57,092 bases of DNA, from positions 1 through 57,092 of the forward strand of contig JADJHR010000012.1 in assembly GCA_016707445.1 (NCBI GenBank), given 5' to 3'. Below are positions 9,751-18,820 of the stretch, piece by piece; position 1 is the first letter of the stretch, and every line of letters begins with the position of its first letter. The position numbers were made by a program, and so were the translations under genes. The stretch is from Rubrivivax sp. GTDB lineage: Bacteria > Pseudomonadota > Gammaproteobacteria > Burkholderiales > Burkholderiaceae_C. The notes under the pieces are model-generated. The model saw only the letters and a program-made list of their open reading frames with translations, was not told where the DNA came from and searched no databases.

Positions 9751-11891
9751 ACGCCAACGAGCCCGACGAGCAGCAACCTCCCGCCGCCGAAGCGCCAGCG
9801 GCCGACGCCCCCGCCAAACCCCGCCGCCGACGGGTGGCCAAGGCCGCGGTCGAGCTTGCTGCCGAAACCCCGATAGACGCACTGCATCCACCGGTCGATT
9901 CGCCCGTCGCTGCGCCGGTTGCCGACGCGGCGCTGCCACTGGTTCCGACAGCTGAGGCCGAAGCCGCGCCGGCCAAGCCTGCACGTGCGCCAAGGCGCAA
10001 GCGCAGTGTGGTGGTCGAGGCCGCAATCGACGGGCCGGCTGCCGAGCTGCCGCCGGTGACAGCGGGGTCGGTGGCGCCGGCCGAATCGCATCAAACCGCG
10101 GTCGCGCTGGCCGCCGCTTCACTGGTCGATGGACTTGCCGATGCACAGCCGTCGATGCCCGCACCCGGGGCTGGCGATGCGACCGATGTTGGTGAGCCAG
10201 CGCGCGAGCGCAGCCGCCGCAGCCGCAACCGCCGGCGCCGGCGCAATGACCGCGGCGACCGCGCGTTGCACACCGAAGGCGCAGTGGCGCTGGAGACGGG
10301 CCTGGGCGACGAGGAGGCTGACGAGGCGGCTCTCGATGCGCCACAGGCGCCTGCGATCGACCCGATCCTGCTCGAACCCACCGACCCCAACGAATTGTTC
10401 GCCCAGGTGCTGTCCGGGGCCTTCGATGTCGAGCCGGCAGCCGAAGAGGCGGGAACCGACGTGCTTGTCGCCCCCAAGCGCGTGCTCGCGCCTGAGCCCG
10501 ACGCACCCAAGCTGCACAAGGTGCTGGCGCAATCGGGCATTGGTTCGCGCCGCGACATGGAGCAGTGGATGGCCGAGGGCCGTGTCACGGTCAACGGCGA
10601 GCCGGCCCATGTGGGCCAGCGCATTTCATTCGGCGACCGCATCGCCGTCAACGGCAAGCCCGTCAAGGTGCGCATCGCGCCGCCGCCGCCGCGTGTGCTG
10701 GCGTATCACAAGCCGGCTGGCGAGGTGGTGTCGCACGACGACCCGCAGCACCGACCGACGGTGTTTCGCCGTCTGCCACGGCTGCCGCACGGCAAGTGGC
10801 AATCGGTCGGTCGACTGGACATCAATACCGAGGGCCTGCTGCTGTTCACCAACTCGGGTGACCTGGCCAACCAGCTGATGCACCCGCGCTTCGGCGTCGA
10901 ACGCGAATACGCGGTGCGCTCGCTGGGCGTGCTCGGCCCCGAACAGCGGGATCGCCTGCTCGAGGGCGTGGAGATCGAAGGCCAGCGCTGCGGTTTCAAG
11001 AGCATCGAAGACGGTGGCGGCGAGGGCGTCAACCACTGGTACCGCGTCGTCATCACCGAAGGGCGCAACCGTGAGGTGCGCAAGCTGTTCGAAGCCGTGG
11101 GGCACGCCGTGAGTCGGCTGATCCGCATCCGCTACGGCTGCGTGGTGTTGCCGCGTGGCCTCAAGCGCGGGGTGTGGGTCGACCTGCCCGACGGTGATGT
11201 GCGTGCGCTGCGACGCCTGACCGGCACCGAACGCGCGCGCGACGACGATGACGGCAGTGGCGGTCTGCGCAACAAGCGCGGGCGCCGCGGCGGCAAGGGC
11301 GGACGTGGTGAACGCATCGAGCGTTCACCCGACCGTGGCGGTGACCGCGGGCCGCGGCCCGACCGCAGCCCACGCACCGACCGTCCGCCGCGGGCCGACG
11401 GCGAGGGGCCGATGAACATCCCCAACCCGCTGCAGCAGACTTACGACAAGCGCGCCATCCAGCAGGCCCGCTCGACCCGGCGCGAACTGGGCGAAGACGA
11501 CCCGATCCCGAATCCGCTGCAGCAGACCTACGACAAGCGTGCGCTGCAGCGCGACCGCCTGCCGGTGCGCGACGGGCACGATGACGCCACCGACGATGGC
11601 CGCGACGACGGCCCGATCCCGAATCCTCTGCAACAGACCTACGACCGGCGCTTCGTCCAGAAGTCCGGCGGCGGTGGCGGTGGCCGTGGTGGGCGGCCCG
11701 GTGGTGGTGGCAGCGGTAGTGGTGGTGGTCAGCGCCAGCCCGACCCGATGAAGACCTCGATGGGCTACATCGGCGCCGATGCCTTGCGCAACCGCGCCGG
11801 CAAGGGGGGTGGCCGAGGCGGCAATCGCGGCGGCAAGAGCGGTGGTGGTGGGGGCAGCAGCGGTGGTGGCCGCGGGGGCCGCGGCCGCTAG
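9747..11891 (+). CDS. rluB: 23S rRNA pseudouridine(2605) synthase RluB with long disordered tails
   Basis: 714 residues, far longer than the roughly 290-residue E. coli enzyme. Residues 1-250 are Ala/Pro/Arg-rich and low in complexity. The S4 domain starts near 255 (KLHKVLAQSGIGSRRDMEQW) and the catalytic Asp358 lies in GRLDINTEGLLLF. The enzyme core ends near 490. The C-terminal 220 residues are Arg/Gly/Asp-rich with three copies of IPNPLQQTYDKR and a Gly-rich end. The core pseudouridylates helix 89 of 23S rRNA; the tails may bind RNA, which is inference. Translationally coupled to scpB by ATGA. Confidence 0.93.
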   Translation: MNANEPDEQQPPAAEAPAADAPAKPRRRRVAKAAVELAAETPIDALHPPVDSPVAAPVADAALPLVPTAEAEAAPAKPARAPRRKRSVVVEAAIDGPAAELPPVTAGSVAPAESHQTAVALAAASLVDGLADAQPSMPAPGAGDATDVGEPARERSRRSRNRRRRRNDRGDRALHTEGAVALETGLGDEEADEAALDAPQAPAIDPILLEPTDPNELFAQVLSGAFDVEPAAEEAGTDVLVAPKRVLAPEPDAPKLHKVLAQSGIGSRRDMEQWMAEGRVTVNGEPAHVGQRISFGDRIAVNGKPVKVRIAPPPPRVLAYHKPAGEVVSHDDPQHRPTVFRRLPRLPHGKWQSVGRLDINTEGLLLFTNSGDLANQLMHPRFGVEREYAVRSLGVLGPEQRDRLLEGVEIEGQRCGFKSIEDGGGEGVNHWYRVVITEGRNREVRKLFEAVGHAVSRLIRIRYGCVVLPRGLKRGVWVDLPDGDVRALRRLTGTERARDDDDGSGGLRNKRGRRGGKGGRGERIERSPDRGGDRGPRPDRSPRTDRPPRADGEGPMNIPNPLQQTYDKRAIQQARSTRRELGEDDPIPNPLQQTYDKRALQRDRLPVRDGHDDATDDGRDDGPIPNPLQQTYDRRFVQKSGGGGGGRGGRPGGGGSGSGGGQRQPDPMKTSMGYIGADALRNRAGKGGGRGGNRGGKSGGGGGSSGGGRGGRGR
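11418..11651 (+). repeat. Three in-frame copies of a 36-base repeat in the rluB tail
   Basis: Copies at 11418-11453, 11505-11540 and 11616-11651 encode IPNPLQQTYDKR, IPNPLQQTYDKR and IPNPLQQTYDRR. The DNA copies differ at synonymous positions, so the peptide rather than the DNA is conserved. Spacing is 87 and 111 bases. Confidence 0.9.
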
Positions 11892-11972
11892 TGCTGCGCT
11901 CGGGCCCGCGTTCACGCCAGACCCGCAGGCTAGAATTCAAGGCTTTGTCAAGCATTCATCAGGAGAACACTC

Positions 11973-12398
11973 ATGGCCATCGAACGCACCCTGTCGATCA
12001 TCAAGCCCGACGCCGTGGCCAAGAACGTGATCGGCCAGATCTACGCCCGCTTCGAAGGCGCCGGCCTGAAGGTCGTCGCGGCGCGCATGGCACACCTGTC
12101 GCGCGGCGAGGCCGAGGCGTTCTACGCCGTGCACAAGGCGCGCCCCTTCTTCAACGACCTGGTCAGCTTCATGATCTCGGGCCCGGTGATGATCCAGGCG
12201 CTGGAAGGCGAGGGCGCGATCGCCAAGAACCGCGAGCTGATGGGCGCCACCGACCCGAAGAAGGCCGACAAGGGCACCATCCGTGCCGATTTCGCCGACA
12301 GCATCGACGCCAACGCGGTGCACGGCTCCGACGCGCCCGAGACGGCGGCGGTCGAGATCGCCTTCTTCTTCCCTGGCATGAACGTCTACAGTCGCTGA
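11973..12398 (+). CDS. ndk: Nucleoside diphosphate kinase
   Basis: 141 residues, normal length. It transfers the gamma phosphate of ATP to NDPs through a phosphohistidine, His117 in NAVHGSDA. The N-terminal MAIERTLSIIKPDAVAKNVIG is typical. A strong ribosome site (AGGAGA) precedes the ATG by about seven bases. It heads the long plus-strand housekeeping series; rlmN follows after 29 bases. Confidence 0.97.
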   Translation: MAIERTLSIIKPDAVAKNVIGQIYARFEGAGLKVVAARMAHLSRGEAEAFYAVHKARPFFNDLVSFMISGPVMIQALEGEGAIAKNRELMGATDPKKADKGTIRADFADSIDANAVHGSDAPETAAVEIAFFFPGMNVYSR

Positions 12399-12427
12399 AG
12401 GCCCAAGGGGCCGCTGGACCGGGCACC

Positions 12428-13591
12428 ATGAAACTCGTCAACCTGCTCGATTTCGACCTCGACGGGCTGGCGGCATGGTGCGCCGAACGCGGTGAAAAGC
12501 GCTTTCGTGCAGTTCAGCTCCTGCGCTGGATCCACCAGAAGGGTGAGTCCGACTTCGGCCGCATGACCGACCTGGCCCGCAGCCTGCGCGAGAAGCTGGC
12601 CGGGCACTGCGAAGTGCGTGCGCTGCCCATCGTCAGCGAACACCAGTCTGCCGACGGTACGGTCAAGTGGCTGTTCGATGTCGGTAGTGGCAACGCGATC
12701 GAGACCGTCTTCATCCCCGAGGCCGATCGGGGCACGCTGTGCCTGTCGTCGCAGGCCGGGTGTGCGGTGGGTTGCCGCTTCTGTTCGACCGGCCATCAGG
12801 GCTTCAGCCGCAACCTGAGCACCGGTGAAATCCTGGCCCAGCTGTGGCATGCCGAACATGCCTTGCGGGCCCGCCTGGCGCTCAAGCCCGGTGAACGCGC
12901 CATCACCAACGTGGTGATGATGGGCATGGGCGAGCCGCTGCAGAACTACGGCGCCCTGCTGCCGGCGCTGCGCGTGATGCTCGACGACCATGCCTACGGC
13001 CTGTCGCGGCGGCGGGTCACCGTGTCCACCTCGGGCATGGCGCGGCTGATCGACCGCCTGCGCGAAGACTGCCCGGTGGCGCTGGCGGTGTCACTGCACG
13101 CCGCCAACGACGATCTGCGCGACGCGCTGGTGCCGCTCAACCGCAAGCACCCGCTGGCCGATCTGATGCAGTCCTGCCAGCACTACCTGGCGCGCGCGCC
13201 GCGTGACTTCATCACTTTCGAATACTGCATGCTCGACGGCGTCAACGACAGCCCCGAGCAGGCGCAGGAACTGGTCGACCTCGTCAATGGCCGCAGCCCC
13301 TGCACCGTGCCGGGCCTGCGCGTTCCCTGCAAGATCAACCTGATCCCCTTCAACCCGTTTCCGCAGTCGGGTCTGCGCCGGTCGCCGCACGAGCGCGTGC
13401 TGGCCTTCGCCCGCGTCCTGCAGGATGCGGGGCTGGTGGCAACCATCCGCAAGACCCGCGGTGACGACATCGACGCCGCCTGCGGACAGCTGGCAGGCGA
13501 AGTGCTCGACCGCACCCGCATTCACGAGCGGCTGCAGCGTCGGCGCGAGATCATCCCGATCCAGCCCGTGGCAACCGGAGTGCGTGCATGA
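12428..13591 (+). CDS. rlmN: Dual-specificity 23S rRNA/tRNA adenine C2-methyltransferase RlmN
   Basis: 387-residue radical SAM enzyme that methylates A2503 of 23S rRNA and A37 of some tRNAs. The 4Fe-4S cysteines are C112, C116 and C119 (CAVGCRFC), and the acceptor cysteine lies in GDDIDAACGQLAGE near residue 356. FNPFPQSGLRRSP is a family block. The frame extends far upstream through ndk in another phase; the real start is ATG 12428. Its stop overlaps the pilW ATG (ATGA, 13588-13591). Confidence 0.96.
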   Translation: MKLVNLLDFDLDGLAAWCAERGEKRFRAVQLLRWIHQKGESDFGRMTDLARSLREKLAGHCEVRALPIVSEHQSADGTVKWLFDVGSGNAIETVFIPEADRGTLCLSSQAGCAVGCRFCSTGHQGFSRNLSTGEILAQLWHAEHALRARLALKPGERAITNVVMMGMGEPLQNYGALLPALRVMLDDHAYGLSRRRVTVSTSGMARLIDRLREDCPVALAVSLHAANDDLRDALVPLNRKHPLADLMQSCQHYLARAPRDFITFEYCMLDGVNDSPEQAQELVDLVNGRSPCTVPGLRVPCKINLIPFNPFPQSGLRRSPHERVLAFARVLQDAGLVATIRKTRGDDIDAACGQLAGEVLDRTRIHERLQRRREIIPIQPVATGVRA

Positions 13592-14394
13592 GACCGATGT
13601 TGCAGCGACTGTCCGGCCTGGTCGCCCTGGCCATGCTGGCGGTGCTGACCGTGTTGAGCGGCTGTGCCACGCCCGCGGGCAGCGAACGCGAGCTGCGTAC
13701 CGAGTCTGACCGCAGCAGCGCCGAGAAGCGGGCGCGGGTGCGGCTGGAGCTGGCATCGGCCTACTTCGCGCGCGGCCAGGCCAACACGGCACTCGATGAG
13801 GTCAAGGCCGCGCTGGCGGCGCAGCCCGACCTGGCCGAGGCCTTCAATCTGCGCGGCCTGATCTATGCCGGCATGGGCGAGTTGCCGCTGGCCGAGCAAA
13901 GCTTCAAGCACGCGCTGGAGCTCAAGCCGCGCGACGGCGACACGCTGCACAACTACGGCTGGTTCCTGTGCCAGCAACGGCGCTTCGATGCTGCCGATCC
14001 GCAGTTTGCGGCCGCGCTGGTCGCGCCGCAGTATGCCGAAGCGGCGCGCACCTGGATGGCGCGCGGTGTCTGCCAGGCGCGCGCCGACAAGTGGGCCGAC
14101 GCCGAGAGCAGCCTGGCGCGCTCTTTCGAACTCGACCCTGCCAATCCCAGCACCGCCTTTGCCTACGCCGAGGTGCTGTACCGCCGCGGCGCGTACGAGC
14201 GCGCACGGTTCTACGTGCGGCGCATCAACGGCCAGCCCGACCAATCCAACGCCCAGACCCTGTGGCTGGCGGCACGCATCGAACGCCGCATGGGCAACAT
14301 GGGGGGTGTGGAGGACATGGCGCGCCAGTTGCGCGAACGTTTCCCCGATTCCCCCGAGGCCCAGCGGCTGCAGCGAGGCCGCTTCGATGACTGA
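13588..14394 (+). CDS. pilW: Type IV pilus biogenesis/stability lipoprotein PilW (PilF)
   Basis: 268 residues. The lipoprotein signal peptide ends VLSGC (Cys26). Four or more TPR units follow (ARVRLELASAYFARGQANTA, AFNLRGLIYAGMGELPLAEQ, TLHNYGWFLCQQRRFDAADP). PilW/PilF assembles and stabilises the secretin of type IV pili. It is translationally coupled to rlmN and overlaps rodZ by eight bases. The rlmN-pilW-rodZ-ispG-hisS order is widely conserved. Confidence 0.92.
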   Translation: MRPMLQRLSGLVALAMLAVLTVLSGCATPAGSERELRTESDRSSAEKRARVRLELASAYFARGQANTALDEVKAALAAQPDLAEAFNLRGLIYAGMGELPLAEQSFKHALELKPRDGDTLHNYGWFLCQQRRFDAADPQFAAALVAPQYAEAARTWMARGVCQARADKWADAESSLARSFELDPANPSTAFAYAEVLYRRGAYERARFYVRRINGQPDQSNAQTLWLAARIERRMGNMGGVEDMARQLRERFPDSPEAQRLQRGRFDD

Positions 14395-15340
14395 GCCGAT
14401 GCCGGGCGCCGGTGACGCGGCGTTTGCTGGCAGGGATGAGGCGCCGGTAGGCGGCCGCAGTGCGGGTGCCCTGCTGAAGGCAGCGCGCGAGCGCGAAGGG
14501 CTGCACCTCTCGGTGCTGGCGGCGACCATCAAGGTGGCACCGGCCAAGCTCGAGGCGCTGGAGCAGGATCGGTATGGCGAACTGCCCAATGCCACGTTCA
14601 CGCGCGCCTTGGCGCAATCGGTGTGCCGATCGCTGAAGATCGACCCGCGCCCGGTGCTGGCGCTGCTGCCGCAGGTCGATGCGCCACCGCTCGAAGACGC
14701 GATGGGCAAGCTCAACACACCGTTCCAGGAGCGCGATTCGCGCGCTGACGGCAGCAGCCTGGCCTGGGCCAGCAAACCGATGTTCGTGGCTGGTGGGCTG
14801 CTGCTGTTGGCCGCCATCGTGGTCGGCATGCTGCCGTCCGACCTGCTCGACCAATGGCACATTCCGGATCCGGTACCGGCGTCGTCGCCGGTGGCTGCAG
14901 GGCAGGCAGCGTCTGCTGCCAGCGTGGCAGCGGCCATCGAGGTGCCCGCGTCGGTGCCTGAGGTTTCGGCTGCAGCTGTCGCTGCTGCAACCGCATCGGT
15001 GTCTGCGGCCAGTGCCGGGGTGACCACTACAGGACTGGCCACAGTACCTGCCGCAGCACCAACCACATCGGTGCCCGCGGCTTCGCCGCCGGCGTCAGCG
15101 CCGGCGGGCCTGTTGCAGCTGGCCGCGCGCAGCCAGAGCTGGATCGAGGTGCTCGATGCCCAGGGCCAGGTGGTGTTCTCGCGCACGCTGGCAGCCGGTG
15201 AGGCAGTGGCCGTCGATGCGCGGCCGCCGCTGCGACTGCTGGTCGGCAACGCCAGCGGCTCGTCGGTGACCTTTCGCGGTCAGCCGACCGACCTGGCGCC
15301 CTACACTCGCAACAACGTGGCGCGGCTCGAATTGCGCTGA
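14387..15340 (+). CDS. rodZ: RodZ-like helix-turn-helix morphogenesis protein
   Basis: 317 residues: a cytoplasmic Xre-type helix-turn-helix of the RodZ kind (about 26-85; GALLKAAREREGLHLSVLAA), one membrane segment (about 131-149), an Ala/Ser/Val-rich periplasmic linker (about 155-245) and a C-terminal DUF4115 beta domain (QSWIEVLDAQGQVVFSRTL). RodZ links MreB to the elongation machinery. Start ATG 14387 overlaps the end of pilW. The linker is low in complexity and long. Confidence 0.88.
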   Translation: MTEPMPGAGDAAFAGRDEAPVGGRSAGALLKAAREREGLHLSVLAATIKVAPAKLEALEQDRYGELPNATFTRALAQSVCRSLKIDPRPVLALLPQVDAPPLEDAMGKLNTPFQERDSRADGSSLAWASKPMFVAGGLLLLAAIVVGMLPSDLLDQWHIPDPVPASSPVAAGQAASAASVAAAIEVPASVPEVSAAAVAAATASVSAASAGVTTTGLATVPAAAPTTSVPAASPPASAPAGLLQLAARSQSWIEVLDAQGQVVFSRTLAAGEAVAVDARPPLRLLVGNASGSSVTFRGQPTDLAPYTRNNVARLELR

Positions 15341-15363
15341 TCTGCCCCTGCTGGCGCGAACCG

Positions 15364-16689
15364 ATGACCGACTTGCCGTCCGACCTTCAGTCTGATCTGC
15401 CGACGGACCTGCCGACCGACCTGCTGACCGTCCTGCCGATTGCCGCCGCCGCCCCTGCCGCGCGCCGGTCGCGCCAGGCGCGCGTGGTCTGGGGCTCTCG
15501 CGTGGTCACCGTCGGCGGCGACGCGCCGGTGCGCGTGCAGTCGATGACCAACACCGATACCGTCAACGTGATCGAGACCGCGATCCAGGTCAAGGCGCTG
15601 GCGGTCGCCGGATCGGAGATGGTGCGCATCACGGTCAACACGCCCGAGGCGGCAGCGGCGGTGCCGCACATCCGGGATCAGCTCGACCGCATGGGCATCG
15701 ATGTGCCGCTGGTGGGTGACTTCCACTACAACGGCCACCGCCTGCTGACCGAGTTTCCAGCCTGTGCGCAGGCCTTGTCCAAGTACCGCATCAACCCCGG
15801 CAACGTCGGCAAGGGCGACAAGAAGGACCGGCAGTTCGCGCAGATGATCGAGGTCGCGGCGCGTCTGGGCAAGGCGGTGCGCATCGGCGTCAACTGGGGC
15901 AGCCTCGACCAGGAACTGCTGGCATCGATGATGGATGCCAACGCCGCGCGCGCCGTGCCCTGGGACGCGCGGCAGGTGATGTACGCGGCGCTGGTGCAGT
16001 CGGCCCTGCACTCGGCCGAACACGCGCGTGAGCTGGGGCTGAACCCCGACCAGATCATCATCAGCTGCAAGGTCAGCGGGGTGCAGGATCTGGTGGCCGT
16101 GTACCGTGCGCTGGCCGCACGCTGCGACTACCCGTTGCATCTGGGCCTGACCGAGGCCGGCATGGGCACCAAGGGCACGGTGGCGTCGGCGGTTGCGATG
16201 GGCCTGCTGCTGCAGCAAGGCATCGGCGACACCATCCGGGTCAGCCTGACGCCGCAGCCTGGCGAAGCGCGCACGCAGGAGGTGGTGATCGCGCTCGAGA
16301 TCCTGCAGTCACTGGGCCTGCGCGCCTTCAATCCCAGCGTCACGGCTTGCCCCGGCTGCGGCCGCACCACCAGCACCACGTTCCAGGTGCTGGCCAAGCA
16401 GATCGACGACCATCTGCGCGCGATGATGCCGGTCTGGCGTGCGCGCTATCCGGGCGTCGAGACCCTGCGCATCGCGGTGATGGGCTGCATCGTCAATGGC
16501 CCCGGTGAGAGCAAACATGCCGACATCGGCATCAGCTTGCCGGGCACCGGTGAAGCGCCCGCGGCGCCGGTGTTCATCGACGGGCAGAAAGCGATGACCC
16601 TGCGCGGCGCCGGCATCGCGAATGAATTCCATCGCATTGTCGAGGGCTACATCGAACGCCGCTTCGGCAGCGTCACCACGGCCCATTGA
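15364..16689 (+). CDS. ispG: 4-hydroxy-3-methylbut-2-en-1-yl diphosphate synthase (flavodoxin)
   Basis: 441-residue 4Fe-4S enzyme of the MEP isoprenoid pathway. The cluster cysteines are in CPGCGRTT and MGCIVNGPGES; VRVQSMTNTDT is the N-terminal family block. The first 35 residues are an unusual extension with a short Asp-Leu-Pro-Thr repeat. dxr, another MEP gene, lies 24 kb downstream in the same window. Start ATG 15364 is 23 bases after rodZ. An internal start after the extension cannot be excluded. Confidence 0.95.
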   Translation: MTDLPSDLQSDLPTDLPTDLLTVLPIAAAAPAARRSRQARVVWGSRVVTVGGDAPVRVQSMTNTDTVNVIETAIQVKALAVAGSEMVRITVNTPEAAAAVPHIRDQLDRMGIDVPLVGDFHYNGHRLLTEFPACAQALSKYRINPGNVGKGDKKDRQFAQMIEVAARLGKAVRIGVNWGSLDQELLASMMDANAARAVPWDARQVMYAALVQSALHSAEHARELGLNPDQIIISCKVSGVQDLVAVYRALAARCDYPLHLGLTEAGMGTKGTVASAVAMGLLLQQGIGDTIRVSLTPQPGEARTQEVVIALEILQSLGLRAFNPSVTACPGCGRTTSTTFQVLAKQIDDHLRAMMPVWRARYPGVETLRIAVMGCIVNGPGESKHADIGISLPGTGEAPAAPVFIDGQKAMTLRGAGIANEFHRIVEGYIERRFGSVTTAH

Positions 16690-16701
16690 CGGGTCACCGC
16701 A

Positions 16702-16723
16702 GCAGCCGGGCTGATCCGGCTGC
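16702..16723 (+). terminator. Hairpin between ispG and hisS
   Basis: GCAGCCGG (16702-16709) pairs with CCGGCTGC (16716-16723) over a six-base loop, 12 bases after the ispG stop. No U-run follows, so it may be a weak terminator, a processing site or a stabiliser of the ispG 3' end. Confidence 0.3.
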
Positions 16724-16788
16724 GACATCGGTACCGCTGGGCCTGCAGGGCCGGCGGCGGTTTCCCCCGCCTTCACATTCCATCCACC

Positions 16789-18075
16789 ATGGCTGAACCC
16801 CTCCAGGCCGTCAAAGGCATGAACGACATCCTGCCGCCCGAGTCGGGGCGCTGGGAATGGCTCGAAGACAAGGTGCGCAGCCTGATGCGCCGCTACGGCT
16901 ATCAGAACGTGCGTGTACCCATCGTCGAGCCCACACCGCTGTTTGTGCGAGGTCTGGGCGAGGTGACCGACATCGTCGAGAAGGAGATGTATTCCTTCAT
17001 CGACAGCATGAACGGCGACGCACTGACGCTGCGCCCCGAAGGCACGGCCGGCGTGGTGCGCGCCGTGGTCGAGCACTCGCTGCTGTACGACGGAGGCAAG
17101 CGGCTGTACTACATCGGCCCGATGTTCCGTCACGAGAAACCGCAACGTGGCCGCTACCGGCAGTTCCACCAGGTTGGCGTCGAGGCGCTGGGCCATGCCG
17201 GGCCCGATGTCGACGCCGAAGTGATCCTGATGGCGCGCACGCTGTGGCGCGAACTCGGCCTGACCGACGTCCGGCTCGAGATCAACAGCCTGGGCCAGCC
17301 CGACGAGCGCAAGGCACACCGCACGGCGCTGGTGAGCTACTTCGAAGCGCATGCCGAGCAGCTCGACGCCGACGCCCGCCGCCGCCTGCACAGCAACCCG
17401 CTGCGCATCCTGGACAGCAAGAACCCGGCGATGCAGGCCCTGGTCGACGCCGCACCGCGCTTGTTCGAGCACCTGGGTGAGGCCTCGCTGCGGCATTTCG
17501 ACGCCGTGCGCGCGGTGCTCGATGCGGTGGGGCAGCCCTATCGCATCAACCCGCGCCTGGTGCGCGGCATGGACTACTACAACCTGACGGTGTTCGAGTG
17601 GGTGACCGACCGGCTCGGCGCGCAGGGCACGATCTGCGGCGGCGGGCGCTACGACGGCCTGATCGAGCTGATCGGCGGCAAGCCAGCGCCAGCGGTAGGC
17701 TGGGGCATGGGCATCGAGCGTGTGCTCGACTTGCTGCAACAAGAGCAACTTCTGCCGGCGGCGACTCCGCCCGTGGCCTATGCGGTGGTGCCCGACGCCG
17801 GGGCGCTGCCCCAGGTCGTGGTCTGCATCGAAGCCTTGCGCGCGGCCGGCGTCAGCGTGCTGCTGCATGCCGGCGGCAACGCAGGGCCGGGCAGCATGAA
17901 GTCGCAATTCAAGCGCGCCGACGCCAGCGGTGCGCGCTTTGCGCTGGTGTTCGGTGCCGACGAACTGGCCAGCGGCCAGGTCGCCATCAAGCCCCTGCGC
18001 GATGCGGCGGCGGCACAGTCGACGCGCGCGCTGGGCGCCGAGGCGGCCTGGGCGGCCGAGCTGCTCCACGCATAA
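16789..18075 (+). CDS. hisS: Histidyl-tRNA synthetase
   Basis: 428-residue class II synthetase charging tRNA-His. The N-terminal QAVKGMNDILPPESGRWEWL, motif 2 with FRHEKPQRGRYRQFHQ, the histidine-binding GGGRYDGL and motif 3 GWGMGIERVL are present, with an anticodon-binding domain at the end. Full length. It is distinct from the paralogue hisZ later in the window, which lacks the anticodon-binding domain. Confidence 0.97.
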   Translation: MAEPLQAVKGMNDILPPESGRWEWLEDKVRSLMRRYGYQNVRVPIVEPTPLFVRGLGEVTDIVEKEMYSFIDSMNGDALTLRPEGTAGVVRAVVEHSLLYDGGKRLYYIGPMFRHEKPQRGRYRQFHQVGVEALGHAGPDVDAEVILMARTLWRELGLTDVRLEINSLGQPDERKAHRTALVSYFEAHAEQLDADARRRLHSNPLRILDSKNPAMQALVDAAPRLFEHLGEASLRHFDAVRAVLDAVGQPYRINPRLVRGMDYYNLTVFEWVTDRLGAQGTICGGGRYDGLIELIGGKPAPAVGWGMGIERVLDLLQQEQLLPAATPPVAYAVVPDAGALPQVVVCIEALRAAGVSVLLHAGGNAGPGSMKSQFKRADASGARFALVFGADELASGQVAIKPLRDAAAAQSTRALGAEAAWAAELLHA

Positions 18076-18142
18076 TCACCGGTTCCCCGCCGGCAACGCC
18101 CCCACTGTCCCCCACCAGGCCCGACCACACTGCGCTTCATCC

Positions 18143-18820
18143 ATGGCAACCTCCCTCGACCTGCAAGAGCAGGAACAGCTCGACGCCCTGAAGGCGTTCT
18201 GGAAGCAGTACGGCAACCTCATCACCTGGGTGTTCATCCTGGCGCTGGGCGCCTTTGCCGCCTGGAACGGCTGGAACTGGTGGCAGCGCAGCCAGGCCAC
18301 CAAGGCCGCGGCGATGTACGAAGAGCTCGACCGCGCCGTTGCCGCCGGTGACGTCGAGCGGACCAGCCGCATCTTCGGCGACCTGAAAGAGCGCTATGCG
18401 CGCACCGTCTTTGCGCAGCAGGGTGCCATGGCGGCGGCCAAACTGCAGTTCGAAAAGGGTCAGATCGATGCGGCCAAGGCCTCGCTGGGCTGGGTGGCGG
18501 CCAATGCCGGCGAGGACGAATACCGCACGATGGCGCGCCTGAGCATGGCCGACCTGCTGCTGCAGGCCAAGCAGTACGACGAGGCGCTCAAGCAGCTCGA
18601 CGACGCCAAGGCGCCAAGTTTCGAGGCGCTGGTGGCCGATCGCCGCGGTGATGTGCTGCTGGCGCAAGGCAAGGCCGACGCAGCGCGCGCGGCCTATCAA
18701 ACCGCATGGGCGGCGATGGACCCGAAACTCGACTACCGCCGCCTGATCGAGGCCAAGCTGGTGTCGCTGGCCGCGCCGCCTCAGGCTGCGGCCAGCGCGG
18801 CGTCGGGGGCCGCGCGATGA
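18143..18820 (+). CDS. yfgM: YfgM-family TPR membrane protein
   Basis: 225 residues with one N-terminal membrane helix (LITWVFILALGAFAAWNGW, about 25-43) and a periplasmic TPR-like domain. In E. coli YfgM associates with the SecYEG translocon and PpiD. The N-terminal block EQEQLDALKAFWKQYGN is typical. ATG 18143 is chosen; the longer upstream frame is hisS shadow. The stop overlaps the bamB start (ATGA, 18817-18820). Confidence 0.9.
   Translation: MATSLDLQEQEQLDALKAFWKQYGNLITWVFILALGAFAAWNGWNWWQRSQATKAAAMYEELDRAVAAGDVERTSRIFGDLKERYARTVFAQQGAMAAAKLQFEKGQIDAAKASLGWVAANAGEDEYRTMARLSMADLLLQAKQYDEALKQLDDAKAPSFEALVADRRGDVLLAQGKADAARAAYQTAWAAMDPKLDYRRLIEAKLVSLAAPPQAAASAASGAAR

Noticed and set aside
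11680..11890. Gly-rich coding repeat (GGTGGTGGC-type) as a microsatellite or CRISPR-like array
   Set aside because: It is simply the Gly-rich end of RluB; the units are irregular, in frame and without spacers.
11891..13591. A 566-residue rlmN product starting inside the rluB end
   Set aside because: The first 179 residues are ndk and leader sequence in another frame; conserved RlmN sequence begins at ATG 12428.
13522..18069. Long minus-strand frames opposite pilW, rodZ, ispG and hisS
   Set aside because: Same composition artefact; the plus strand is fully accounted for by conserved genes with catalytic motifs.
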